Assembly: GCA_050699055.1 (NCBI GenBank)
Contig: JBOHCT010000017.1
Span: 1-36,389 of the forward strand
Direction: 5' to 3'
DNA: 36,389 bases
From: JBOHCT01 sp050699055
GTDB lineage: Bacteria > Actinomycetota > Actinomycetes > Streptosporangiales > JBOHCT01
Part shown: in pieces, positions 24,311 to 31,818 of the stretch
How positions within the stretch are numbered: position 1 is the stretch's first letter
How the letters are laid out: the number at the start of each line of letters is the position of its first letter
The notes under the pieces: generated by a model
Seen by the model: the letters and a program-made list of their open reading frames with translations, nothing else
Told to the model about the DNA's origin: nothing
Databases searched by the model: none
Program-made: the position numbers and the translations under genes

Positions 24311-25087
24311 ATGCCGCTCATACCCGGCGCTGAGCCCTACACCCACGAGGGCGGCCCAGTGGGGGCACTGTTGTGCCACGGGTTCACGAGCACGCCGCAG
24401 TCGCTACGTCCGTGGGCCGAGCACCTCGCGGACGCCGGTCTCAGCGTGTCGCTTCCCCGGCTGCCCGGCCACGGCACCATCTGGCAGGAAATGGCGCGTA
24501 CCCGGTGGGAGGATTGGTACGCCGACCTCGACCGCGCCTTCGACGATCTCGCGTCGCGCTGTGACCACGTGTTCTGCATGGGGCTCTCGTTGGGCGGCTG
24601 CATGGCGCTCCGGCTCGCCGAGCAGCGCGGCGACGAGGTCGCCGGCCTCGTCCTCGTCAACCCCTCGCTGCGCCCCGACAACCCGCTCTTCCCCCTCCTG
24701 CCCCTGTTGCGCCTCGCCGTACGCTCGTTCCCCGGCGTCGCGGGCGACATCAAGAAGGAAGGCGTGCGCGAGCTCGCATACGACAGAGTGCCGCTCCGGG
24801 CGGCGGCCAGCCTGCCCACGCTGTGGCGGCTCACCCGTGCCGAGCTGTCCCGGGTCACCCAGCCGATCCTGCTTTTCACCAGTGCCGACGACCACGTCGT
24901 GGGGCCCGGCAGCCGCGCCGATCTCACGAGAGGGGTATCGTCCACCGAGCTCATCGAACACAGGTGCGAGAACAGCTATCACGTGGCTCCTCTCGACAAT
25001 GACGCTTCCTTCATCTTCGCCGAGAGCCTGCGCTTCGTAGGCGCTCACGCGTCCGCGAAGGCGACCCATGACGAAGAAGGGGGTTGA
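24311..25087 (+). CDS. Alpha/beta-hydrolase, carboxylesterase/monoacylglycerol lipase type
   Basis: A 258-residue serine hydrolase resembling the Est30 carboxylesterase family, likely acting on short acyl esters or monoglycerides. The oxyanion region is LLCHGFTSTPQS, the nucleophile S93 lies in GLSLGG, the acid is in TSADDHVVGP and the His in ENSYHVAPLDND. ATG 24311 is preferred to the upstream ATG 24275 because GGAGAGG precedes it and the family begins MPLIPGAEPY. Its stop overlaps the TTG start of the next gene. Location beside plsC suggests lipid turnover, but the substrate is unknown. Confidence 0.9.
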   Translation: MPLIPGAEPYTHEGGPVGALLCHGFTSTPQSLRPWAEHLADAGLSVSLPRLPGHGTIWQEMARTRWEDWYADLDRAFDDLASRCDHVFCMGLSLGGCMALRLAEQRGDEVAGLVLVNPSLRPDNPLFPLLPLLRLAVRSFPGVAGDIKKEGVRELAYDRVPLRAAASLPTLWRLTRAELSRVTQPILLFTSADDHVVGPGSRADLTRGVSSTELIEHRCENSYHVAPLDNDASFIFAESLRFVGAHASAKATHDEEGG

Positions 25088-25797
25088 CGACGGTGCCCAG
25101 GCGTGGCAACGGGCTGCCGGCGGACGCCTATCTCCCGCTCGCCGACCTCGATCCGCCACGCGCCGACGCGATGCTGCGGCTGCTCCGCGACGCGGGGGTG
25201 GCAGCCTACGCCGTGACGGCGCAGGGGTATGTGGGGGATTGCCTCGAGGGCCGCATGCCCGCCCGCCCTCTCGATCGGCTCTACGTCGACGCGAACACCA
25301 GGGACCTCGCCGACGAGATACTCCGCAGCCACATGCCCGACCAGGAGGGGGAACGCGAGGGGGCCGCGCGGACGAAGGCCGATCCGAGGGACGAGGAGAG
25401 CGCGTGGCGGGAGATCGTCGCGTCGTTCGACTTCGAGCCGACCGATCAGGTGCCGCCATGGCCGGTCGTCGAGAACGTCGATGCGATCGAGACGAGGAAT
25501 CAGTCGCCGGAGGATCTGGGCGCGCGACCCCGCGACACGGCTGACGACGAGGACCACTTCGTCCCCCCTCCCCCTCCTCCCGTCCCCCGTCCTGAACCCA
25601 CGACCGCGCTCTCCTGGCTGTCCCTTTTCTGCGGACCCACCTACCTGCTCGTCGCGACCCTGCTCGGCTGGCCTGTCCCTGGCTGGGCGGCGTTCCTCGC
25701 CGTCGCCGCGTTCGTCGCGGGCTTCGTGACGCTGGTCGTCAGGATGGGCGACGGGCCGCCGCGCGACTCGGGGCCCGACGACGGCGCGGTCCTCTGA
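25084..25797 (+). CDS. Conserved actinobacterial membrane protein of unknown function
   Basis: I do not recognise a function. The 237-residue protein has an N-terminal soluble part (MLRLLRDAGVAAYAVTAQGY, LYVDANTRDLADEIL), an acidic middle with WREIVASFDFEP, a run of prolines near residue 160 and two probable membrane helices near the C-terminus (WLSLFCGPTYLLVATLLGW and WAAFLAVAAFVAGFVTLVV). The TTG at 25084 overlaps the esterase stop; GTG 25093, with a G-rich sequence 9 nt upstream, is an equally good start. Coupling suggests a joint role with the esterase. Confidence 0.8.
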   Translation: MTTVPRRGNGLPADAYLPLADLDPPRADAMLRLLRDAGVAAYAVTAQGYVGDCLEGRMPARPLDRLYVDANTRDLADEILRSHMPDQEGEREGAARTKADPRDEESAWREIVASFDFEPTDQVPPWPVVENVDAIETRNQSPEDLGARPRDTADDEDHFVPPPPPPVPRPEPTTALSWLSLFCGPTYLLVATLLGWPVPGWAAFLAVAAFVAGFVTLVVRMGDGPPRDSGPDDGAVL

Positions 25798-25805
25798 GCT
25801 TGTCT

Positions 25806-25900
25806 GTGAACCTCGCGGCGTCGACACACCCCGCCACCCCCGGTGACCCTCGGACGCTCCGCACGGGAGCCTGCCCAGCCCCCGGGCGGTTCGCAAACAC
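25806..25900 (-). repeat. Element B partial copy 2 and flank
   Basis: GTGAACCTCGCG-GCGTCG (25806-25824) matches one end of the 49-bp element. The sequence to its right (CCCCGCCACCCCCGGTGACC and GGACGCTCCGC-GGGAGCCTGC) resembles 33700-33790. The other end of the core is missing. Confidence 0.55.
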
Positions 25901-25903
25901 GTG

Positions 25904-26596
25904 TTAGACGTGCAGCGTGAGGTCAGCGACGACTGGGCGGTGGTCGCTCGCCCGCGGGATTCCTGGCGCATCGGGTACCCCGCAGCCCCTGACCTCGATC
26001 GCCGGATCCGTGAAAATCGCGTCGATGCGACGGCGCGGGGCACGGGCGGGAAACGTGAGCTCGCCCCCGTGTGGGGCCGCGACGTACGCGTCGCGGAAGC
26101 GTGCCGTGAACAGGCCCCACGCCGGACCCCCGGTCTCTTCGTTGACGTCTCCCGCCAGCACGGCGGGGGCGTCGTAAGCGCCGCGGACCCGCGAAAGCAC
26201 GCGAAGGATCTCACTCGCGTGGCGGGTCCGGCCCTCGGTGTACAGGTCGAGGTGGATGTCCCCCACCACCAACCGCGCGCCGCCGATCTCCAACACGGCG
26301 AGCGTGAGGCCCCGCTGCAGACGTCGGGGCACCACGGAAAGCCACCCGCTCTCTACGTGCAGGACGCGCGTACGGAGGCTGCCCAGGATCAGCAGACCGG
26401 TCGGCCAGCCGCCGCCGATGATCCACAGCCCGGTGTCGCTCGAGAGGGCCGCGCACCGGGAGCGCCAGCGGAACAAGCGGGGCGACTCCTGGATACAGGC
26501 GACGTCGGGGGCACACCGGCGGACGACCCGGGCGAGGGCCCGACGGTCGTCGGCGAGGCTACGTACGTTGTAGCTGAGCAACCGGAACGCGACCAT
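25904..26596 (-). CDS. Endonuclease/exonuclease/phosphatase-family protein
   Basis: An EEP-fold metal-dependent hydrolase of 230 residues. Motifs are LLSYNVRSL, the catalytic Glu in CIQESP, GDIHLDLY, the Asp-Asn pair in AGDVNEE, RRIDAIFTDP, and SDHRPVVADL with the general-base His. Substrate cannot be assigned; related proteins act on DNA, phosphoinositides or nucleotides. The ATG at 26596 lies 6 bp after the glucokinase stop, so it is the second gene of a two-gene unit. Confidence 0.88.
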   Translation of the reverse strand: MVAFRLLSYNVRSLADDRRALARVVRRCAPDVACIQESPRLFRWRSRCAALSSDTGLWIIGGGWPTGLLILGSLRTRVLHVESGWLSVVPRRLQRGLTLAVLEIGGARLVVGDIHLDLYTEGRTRHASEILRVLSRVRGAYDAPAVLAGDVNEETGGPAWGLFTARFRDAYVAAPHGGELTFPARAPRRRIDAIFTDPAIEVRGCGVPDAPGIPRASDHRPVVADLTLHV

Positions 26597-26602
26597 CCGG
26601 GG

Positions 26603-27547
26603 TTACCGACGGCGCGCGAGGTCGGCGGCACCGACGAGCCCTGCGTCGGGCCCCAGCTGCGCGACCCGCACGTCGGCGACCGGACGGTGCCCGCGGCCGG
26701 TCAACGCTTTCGCGAGTGCCTCACGCGTCGGATCGAGCAACAGGTCGCCCGCGTCGGAGACCCCGCCTCCGACGATGAAGCAGCCGGGGTCGAGAACGGC
26801 GGCGATGTCGGCGAGGCCCTGGCCGAGCCAGCCGCCCACGACACGAAGACAGTCGAGCGCCGCGGCGTCGCCCTCCTTGGCCGCCTTGGTGACCGTCTCG
26901 CCATTGATCCCCGCGGGTGTACCGCCCCCCAGCTCGAGCAGGCGCCCGCCGAGGGCCGGCGACTGCCGCGCGAGGTCCCGGGCCTCGGCGACGAGCGCAC
27001 GACCGCTGGCGTACTGCTCCCAGCAGCCGCGGTTGCCGCAGCCGCAGCGCCGGCCCTCGGGGACGACACGGCAGTGCCCCATCTCGGCACCGAGCCCCCA
27101 CCGTCCCCGGTACAGCTCGCCGTCGATGATGATGCCGCCCCCGATGCCGGTGCCCAGTGTGATGCAGACGAGGAAGTCCGTCCCCTTGCCGGCTCCGAAC
27201 TCCGACTCGCCCCACGCCATCGCGTTGGCGTCGTTCTCCACGACGACGGGCAGGTCGACGCGCCCCTCGACCTTCTCCTTGAGCGGCTCGTCGCGCCAGG
27301 CGAGGTTCGGTGCGAACAGCACGGTGGAGCGGGTGACGTCGACGAAACCGGCGGCTCCGAGCCCGACGGCCTCGACGTCGTATCGCGCTTTGAGCGCCTC
27401 GACCACTGTGGCGATGGCCTCAGCGGTCTCCTCGGGGTTCGTCGACGGGGTCGGCCGCCGGAGCTTCTCGACGATCCCCCCACCCTCGTCGACGACGCCG
27501 GCGGCGACTTTGGTTCCCCCGACGTCCACCCCGATCGTCAGCCCCAT
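26603..27547 (-). CDS. glkA: ROK-family glucokinase
   Basis: It phosphorylates glucose with ATP (or polyphosphate) and in Streptomyces is the mediator of carbon-catabolite repression. The ATP site is IGVDVGGTKVAAG at the N-terminus; VENDANAMAWGE holds the catalytic Asp; LGTGIGGGIIIDG follows; the ROK zinc motif is CGCGNRGCWEQYASG; FIVGGGVSDAG is near the end. ATG 27547 is chosen because AGGAGGGG lies just upstream and the family starts here, giving 314 residues; an in-frame start at 27577 would add ten residues. No transporter or regulator gene is adjacent. Confidence 0.95.
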   Translation of the reverse strand: MGLTIGVDVGGTKVAAGVVDEGGGIVEKLRRPTPSTNPEETAEAIATVVEALKARYDVEAVGLGAAGFVDVTRSTVLFAPNLAWRDEPLKEKVEGRVDLPVVVENDANAMAWGESEFGAGKGTDFLVCITLGTGIGGGIIIDGELYRGRWGLGAEMGHCRVVPEGRRCGCGNRGCWEQYASGRALVAEARDLARQSPALGGRLLELGGGTPAGINGETVTKAAKEGDAAALDCLRVVGGWLGQGLADIAAVLDPGCFIVGGGVSDAGDLLLDPTREALAKALTGRGHRPVADVRVAQLGPDAGLVGAADLARRR

Positions 27548-27577
27548 GGATCCCCTCCTCTTCGCGCCGACCTCCAC

Positions 27578-27654
27578 GTGAACCGCGACGTCATTGTGCG
27601 CGCCTCCGGCACGACCAAGGAGGCCTGGTAGGGCCGACGTCCGCGAGGTTCGCG
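27578..27654 (+). repeat. Dispersed element B, copy 3 (interrupted)
   Basis: It starts GTGAACCG and ends CCGCGAGGTTCGC, as in copy 1. About 28 bp of unrelated sequence has been inserted after the first end. The conserved block AAGGAGGCC-GGTAGGGCCGACG (27616-27637) is intact. Confidence 0.7.
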
Positions 27655-27662
27655 AACAAGCT

Positions 27663-28007
27663 CTAGCTCACGTCGATGTGCTCGATTCCCGTGGACCGCG
27701 GCCCTGTCCAGGCCTGTTCGTGAGCGTCGAAGGCCTCACGTACGGCGGCGAGCACCTCGTCGCCCGCGGCCACGAGATGGTTGAAGACCGTGGGACGGGC
27801 GTGGCGGCCGAATCCGAGGAGCTGGCAGAACGGGCACAGCCGACATTCCGGATCACCCGTCGCGACGCCAGGGGCGCTGGTGTTCGTGGCCTCGCTCCAC
27901 ACGTCGCCGTGCCCCGAGGAGGACGCGGATGAGTACCGCAGCAGCGTCTGCACGGTCTCGATCAACCGCGCGGTCTCGCCCGCAAGTGAACCGTGCCGTT
28001 CGTTCAT
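27663..28007 (-). CDS. Small conserved protein with CxxCxxC motif
   Basis: Function not recognised. The 114-residue protein has an amphipathic N-terminal helix (ETARLIETVQTLLRY), a Ser/Gly-rich linker, and the motif CRLCPFC (C55, C58, C61), followed by QLLGFGRHARPTVFNHLVAAGDEVLAAVREAFDAHE, a likely helical region. The Cys motif could bind zinc or iron. ATG 28007 has CAGGAG 7-8 nt upstream. It lies 14 bp after the ArsA-type gene, with which similar proteins are associated in Streptomyces. Confidence 0.85.
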   Translation of the reverse strand: MNERHGSLAGETARLIETVQTLLRYSSASSSGHGDVWSEATNTSAPGVATGDPECRLCPFCQLLGFGRHARPTVFNHLVAAGDEVLAAVREAFDAHEQAWTGPRSTGIEHIDVS

Positions 28008-28021
28008 GACATCACTCCTGG

Positions 28022-29209
28022 TCAACTCCCCGGCCGATGCCCTGGTCGCGAGGTGAAGCGTACGCGTAGCCTGCCGTCCTTGAGGGCCGCTTCCCCGACG
28101 GAACGCCTGCGCAAGGCGTTCGGCAGGGCGAGCACTCGTCGGCGCGCGCCGACGGTGATCACGAGCTCGTCGCCACGCCGGGCGAGGTCGAGCCCGTCGT
28201 GCCCGGCGAACGGCAGCGCGAGAGAGAGGACGTAGTCGCCGTCGGCGTGCTCCACCGCCACCGGCTCCTCGACGGCGGGGACCGCGAAGGGATCTGTCAC
28301 GCCTGCGTAGGTCTCCTCCGCGAACGCGAGCAGCTCGGTCAGGCCAATGGGCTCGGTTGCCCGGTACGGCGAACGGTACACGGACAGCGGGGCGAACGAC
28401 TCGTCGACCTCGGCCAGCCGGGCGCGCTGTGCGGCGACCCAGCCAGCGCGCCAGGTGTCGGCACCCTCGGCGGGAAACACGCGGTTGGCGATGACCGCGT
28501 CGACCGTGTACCCGTACAGCGAGAGCGACGTGAGCGTGCGGCGCGCCTCCGCGACCACCACGGCCTCGGGGGTGAGGAGGAGGCGCACGGACGTAGACCT
28601 GTCGGTCAGCACGGACCGCACCTGCGCGAGGTCGGTGTGCAGCCGTTCGAGGGCGTCGTACACCCGTCCCCTGGGCATCGGCACGCCGGTGACCGCGTCG
28701 AGCACCGGTCGCAGCGTGCCGACGACCCGCCGCTCGATCGGCATCACCCGGGCGACGTACCAGCCCAGTGCCTCGGGCAGCGCCAGCAGGCGCAGGGTCT
28801 CGGCGGTCGGCGCGCAGTCGACGGCAACCAGGTCGAACCGACCCGACCCGACCTGTGCGCGCACCTCGAGCAGCGCGAGGACCTCCTCCGCCCCGGGCAG
28901 AACCGTGAGCTCCTCGGCCTCGACCGGGTCGACCCCCGCCGCGTCGAGCACGGACAGGAGGTAGTCCTGGATCTCCCGCCACGAGCGCTCGAACGCACGC
29001 TGCACGTCGATCTGCTCGGCGAAGAGCCCAGGAGCCAGCTCGGTCGGCTCGACGCCGACCGCACCATCCAGCGCGTCGGCCAGGGAGTGGGCGGTATCGG
29101 TCGAGACGACGAGGGTCTTGAGCCCGCGGCGTGCGGCGAAGACCGCCGTCCCCGCGGCGGCGGTCGTCTTTCCTACGCCGCCCTTGCCAGTGAAAAGGAG
29201 GACGCGCAT
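28022..29209 (-). CDS. ArsA/GET3-family ATPase with C-terminal Hsp20-like domain
   Basis: A 395-residue P-loop ATPase of the ArsA/GET3 family. The deviant Walker A is GKGGVGKTT at residues 8-16; DTAHSLADALD is the switch-like region; LVAVDCAPTAETLRLL is Walker B. The last about 75 residues form the Hsp20-like domain seen in this subgroup (YVLSLALPFAGHDGLDLARRGDELVITVGARRR). Arsenite-binding cysteines are not evident, and no arsB or arsR gene is near, so arsenic transport is unlikely; a chaperone-like role is more plausible. The ATG at 29209 is 6 bp after the SRPBCC gene. Confidence 0.92.
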   Translation of the reverse strand: MRVLLFTGKGGVGKTTAAAGTAVFAARRGLKTLVVSTDTAHSLADALDGAVGVEPTELAPGLFAEQIDVQRAFERSWREIQDYLLSVLDAAGVDPVEAEELTVLPGAEEVLALLEVRAQVGSGRFDLVAVDCAPTAETLRLLALPEALGWYVARVMPIERRVVGTLRPVLDAVTGVPMPRGRVYDALERLHTDLAQVRSVLTDRSTSVRLLLTPEAVVVAEARRTLTSLSLYGYTVDAVIANRVFPAEGADTWRAGWVAAQRARLAEVDESFAPLSVYRSPYRATEPIGLTELLAFAEETYAGVTDPFAVPAVEEPVAVEHADGDYVLSLALPFAGHDGLDLARRGDELVITVGARRRVLALPNALRRRSVGEAALKDGRLRVRFTSRPGHRPGS

Positions 29210-29215
29210 GGTCGC

Positions 29216-29650
29216 CTAGCGCTCCACGCGCTGCTTGAGCTCGCCCAGCGCGGTATCGATGATCACCTTCTCCGCCTTGCGGCGAAACATCCCGATCATC
29301 GGGATCTTCACGTCGACTCTCAGGTCGTAACGCACCTCCGTGCCGTCGCCGCCCTCGGTGAGGACGTACGCGCCCGTCATGCCACGCAGGACGGAACCCT
29401 CCTCGACCAGATGCCAGCGGCAGGCGTCGTCATCGTCCCACTCGTAGCCGAGGGCGTACTTGTCCTTGAGCACACCCGCGTCCAGGACGAAGCGAACCGT
29501 CGAGGCCCGGCCGTCGGACCCGGTGTCGAGCACGGTCGCCTCGCGCACCGCACCCGCCCACTCCGGATAGGCCGCGAAGTCCGCGATGACGTCCATGATC
29601 GCGGACTTCCGGGCGGCGATGGTAATCCGCGAGCTGGTCTGGTCGGCCAT
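29216..29650 (-). CDS. SRPBCC-family (polyketide cyclase/START-like) protein
   Basis: A 144-residue helix-grip protein with a ligand pocket; the ligand is unknown. It begins MADQTSSRITIAARKSAIMDVIADFAAYPEWAG in outline and contains STVRFVLDAGVLKDKYALGYEW, VLTEGGDGTEVRYDLRVDVKIPMIGMFRRKAEK, all typical of an actinobacterial family that precedes the ArsA-type gene. ATG 29650 has GGGGAGG just upstream; the frame is open to 29812 without similarity. It forms an operon with the ATPase and the small Cys-motif protein. Confidence 0.92.
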   Translation of the reverse strand: MADQTSSRITIAARKSAIMDVIADFAAYPEWAGAVREATVLDTGSDGRASTVRFVLDAGVLKDKYALGYEWDDDDACRWHLVEEGSVLRGMTGAYVLTEGGDGTEVRYDLRVDVKIPMIGMFRRKAEKVIIDTALGELKQRVER

Positions 29651-29754
29651 GGTCCTCCCCTGCGAACGGCCCCTGTCGGTGCCCTCTGAGTGCCCTGCTG
29701 GCGCGAAGTTGCGGTAGTGCCCGTGAACTGCGCCGCCTCGGGGGAGGGTACCGC

Positions 29755-30522
29755 TCACCACTCGAGGACGTACGGCGTCCCGGTGCCTCTGAAGTGCCCG
29801 ACGTTGACGCACTCGGTGCGCCCGACGCGGGTGCGGCGCACCAGCGGCTGGTGTACATGGCCGAACAAGGCATACGACGGCTGGGTCCTACGGATGGCGT
29901 CGAGCAGGGCCTCACTGCCCCGCTCGAACCTCCGGGCGACGACATCGTAGGTGAGGTCGGGCAGGGCCGGCGGGATATGGCAGCAGAGCACGTCGACCGC
30001 ACCCACCGCCGCGATCTTGGCGGCGTATGTCGCGTCGTCGAGCTCGCACGGCGTGCGGTACGGCGAGCGCAGACCACCGCCGACGAACCCGAACGTGCGC
30101 CCGCCGATCTCGATGACCTCACCGTCGAGCAGCCGCTGACCGTCGCGGAGGTAGTCGGGCAGGAGGCGCGGCAGATCGACGTTGCCGTAAGTGAGGTAGG
30201 CCGGCGTCGGCATGGCGGAGAGCAGCTCGTCGTACTGCCGCCGAACCGCCTCGGCGACGTGGTCGCCCGGGTCGCCGTCGAGGTCGTCCCACAGGCCACC
30301 GAGGAAGGCACCCGCGTCGCGGAAGCGTTTCGAAGCCCGCAGCTCGATGAAGTGAGCCGCGTTGTCCGGCCCGAACAGGTCGGCGACGATCCCCTTGGCA
30401 TGGTCGGCGTAGTCGACGAAAAGAACCAGGTCGCCGAGGCACACGAACGCGTCGGCGCTGTCGCCCGCGCGCGCGAGCACGTCGACCCGCCCGTGGACGT
30501 CGCTCACCACATGGACCCGCAC
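29755..30522 (-). CDS. Calcineurin-like metallophosphoesterase
   Basis: A 255-residue dimetal phosphoesterase of unknown substrate. The metal motifs are VVSDVHG (DxH), CLGDLVLF (GD), TYGNVD (GNxD, with Val in place of the usual His), CCHIPP and FGHVHQP (GHxH). The Val in GNVD removes the His often acting as general acid, which is also seen in some other family members. The GTG at 30522 has a TACGGT -10 box 7 nt upstream and no Shine-Dalgarno sequence, suggesting a leaderless transcript. It lies upstream of the SRPBCC-ArsA group with a 104-bp gap. Confidence 0.9.
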   Translation of the reverse strand: MRVHVVSDVHGRVDVLARAGDSADAFVCLGDLVLFVDYADHAKGIVADLFGPDNAAHFIELRASKRFRDAGAFLGGLWDDLDGDPGDHVAEAVRRQYDELLSAMPTPAYLTYGNVDLPRLLPDYLRDGQRLLDGEVIEIGGRTFGFVGGGLRSPYRTPCELDDATYAAKIAAVGAVDVLCCHIPPALPDLTYDVVARRFERGSEALLDAIRRTQPSYALFGHVHQPLVRRTRVGRTECVNVGHFRGTGTPYVLEW

Positions 30523-30529
30523 GCCCTCA

Positions 30530-30535
30530 ACCGTA
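30530..30535 (-). promoter_or_regulatory. -10 box of leaderless phosphoesterase transcript
   Basis: TACGGT on the minus strand lies 7 nt before the GTG at 30522, the leaderless spacing. Confidence 0.5.
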
Positions 30536-30663
30536 CGAGACGCGGTCAGTTCTCCCTATGCGCCCGCATCCCGTCCCGTCGCGCCCGGCAGGTGACGCCG
30601 CCGCCAGAACGTGATCACCGCGGAGGGAGCGGCCCGTCAGCCGCTACCGAGGGAGGAGCCCGG

Positions 30664-31188
30664 TCAGGCCGCCGAGAGAGCCGCGATCAGGGCCTTCATC
30701 CAGGGCCCGAGGTCAGCGGGGCTGCGAGAGGTGATGAGGTTGCGGTCGACGACCACCTCCCTGTCGATGAAGTCCGCGCCCGCGTTGACCATGTCGTCGC
30801 GGATGGCGGCGAACGACGTCGCCCTGCGTCCCTTCACGATGTCCGCCGAGATCGCGACCCACCCCGCGTGACAGATGAGTGCCACGGGCTTGTCGGCGGC
30901 GTCGAACGCGCGGAGCAGGTCGAGGACCTTCGCGGAGCGCCGCAGGACGTCCGGCTGATAGCCGCCTGGGACGACGATCGCGTCGAAGGAATCGGCGCTC
31001 ACCTGGTCGACTGTCGTATCAACCGCAAGTGGGCCGTGCCCCTTCTTGCCGTGGACCGGCTGATCATCGAGCCCGGCGATGACGACCTCGGCGTCCTCCT
31101 CGCGCAGCCGATGGATCGGGTACAGCATCTCCGTGTCCTCGAAGTAGTTGGCCGCGAGAACGAGGACACGCTTACCAGAAAGGCTCAT
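30664..31188 (-). CDS. DJ-1/PfpI-family protein (protease/deglycase type)
   Basis: A 174-residue class I amidotransferase-like protein, close to PfpI/YhbO proteins proposed to repair glycated molecules or act as stress proteases. It begins MSLSGKRVLVLAANYFEDTEMLYPIHRL; the nucleophile elbow is ALICHAGWVAIS, and the C-terminus has SRSPADLGPWMKALI. The ATG at 31188 has GGAAGG 7 nt upstream and is the normal family start. The reading frame is open without any stop for a further 171 codons upstream, covering an SRPBCC-like domain, so a fused product is also possible (next entry). Confidence 0.88.
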   Translation of the reverse strand: MSLSGKRVLVLAANYFEDTEMLYPIHRLREEDAEVVIAGLDDQPVHGKKGHGPLAVDTTVDQVSADSFDAIVVPGGYQPDVLRRSAKVLDLLRAFDAADKPVALICHAGWVAISADIVKGRRATSFAAIRDDMVNAGADFIDREVVVDRNLITSRSPADLGPWMKALIAALSAA

Positions 31189-31701
31189 GACGTCACCTTC
31201 CGTCGTCGTACGGTCAGTGGACTGCGCGGGTCGTCCCCGGGGGGATGTCGGCCCGGTGCGGGTTGGCTCTTTCAGTGTCGTACCCACCATCGCCCGACGG
31301 GAAAGTCCCGGCGGGCGATCCGTCTCCAACTCGTCCTTGAGCGCGTTGATCCGGCGCTTCCAGCGGGTGGTGTACCGGCGTACCAGCCGTCTCGCGCGGC
31401 GGCGCGCGGTGCGCGACGACGGCCGTAGCGGCTCGAGGCCGCTGCCTCGGCGCGTGGGGTCCGCCCGTAGGTAGAAGTGGACGATGACCCCGTCGGAGAA
31501 TGCCTCGAGCCAGACCTCGCCGGTCCCGACCAGAGCCCCCGAGACGGTCCAGCGCAGACCCGCGGCTCCCCTGTCTTCGTAGACGGACAGGCTGAGCTCG
31601 GGTCCCCCCTCACGCCAGCGCGCCAGATCGCGGAGGCGGGCCGCGACCGCGCCCGGCTCCGCGACGATGAAGGTGTCGTCGGCCAGGTCCACCAGGGGCA
31701 C
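30664..31701 (-). CDS. SRPBCC-like domain in frame with DJ-1/PfpI (possible fusion)
   Basis: From about GTG 31701 the frame encodes a polyketide-cyclase-like domain: DDTFIVAEPGAVAARLRDLARW, LSLSVYEDRGAAGLRWTVSGALVGTGEVWLEAFSDGVIVHFYLRADP, then a basic helix ending in RRINALKDELE. Similar stand-alone proteins in other actinobacteria, as I remember them, stop shortly after that helix. Here no stop occurs; about 45 residues of Thr/Pro/Arg-rich linker lead directly into the DJ-1/PfpI protein at residue 172. The product could be a 345-residue fusion, a fusion plus the separate short protein from ATG 31188, or the result of a lost stop. The upstream start is uncertain (31692 and 31701 are both GTG). 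Confidence 0.6.
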   Translation of the reverse strand: MPLVDLADDTFIVAEPGAVAARLRDLARWREGGPELSLSVYEDRGAAGLRWTVSGALVGTGEVWLEAFSDGVIVHFYLRADPTRRGSGLEPLRPSSRTARRRARRLVRRYTTRWKRRINALKDELETDRPPGLSRRAMVGTTLKEPTRTGPTSPRGRPAQSTDRTTTEGDVMSLSGKRVLVLAANYFEDTEMLYPIHRLREEDAEVVIAGLDDQPVHGKKGHGPLAVDTTVDQVSADSFDAIVVPGGYQPDVLRRSAKVLDLLRAFDAADKPVALICHAGWVAISADIVKGRRATSFAAIRDDMVNAGADFIDREVVVDRNLITSRSPADLGPWMKALIAALSAA

Positions 31702-31734
31702 GCGCCCCAGAATGCCAGGAAAGTACGTAAGATG

Positions 31735-31750
31735 CCTACCGAGCAGTAGG
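31735..31750. promoter_or_regulatory. Candidate TetR-type operator in the fadD/SRPBCC divergent region
   Basis: CCTACCGAGCAGTAGG is an inverted repeat of CCTAC with a 6-bp centre, placed between the divergent SRPBCC and acyl-CoA synthetase genes. Its form resembles TetR-family operators of fatty-acid genes. No TetR gene is in the window. Confidence 0.4.
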
Positions 31751-31818
31751 GCGAACGCGATAGCGTCCCGACAACAACGGAACCGTGCCCGCCGAGGAGT
31801 CCCCGCCAAGGAGTTACT

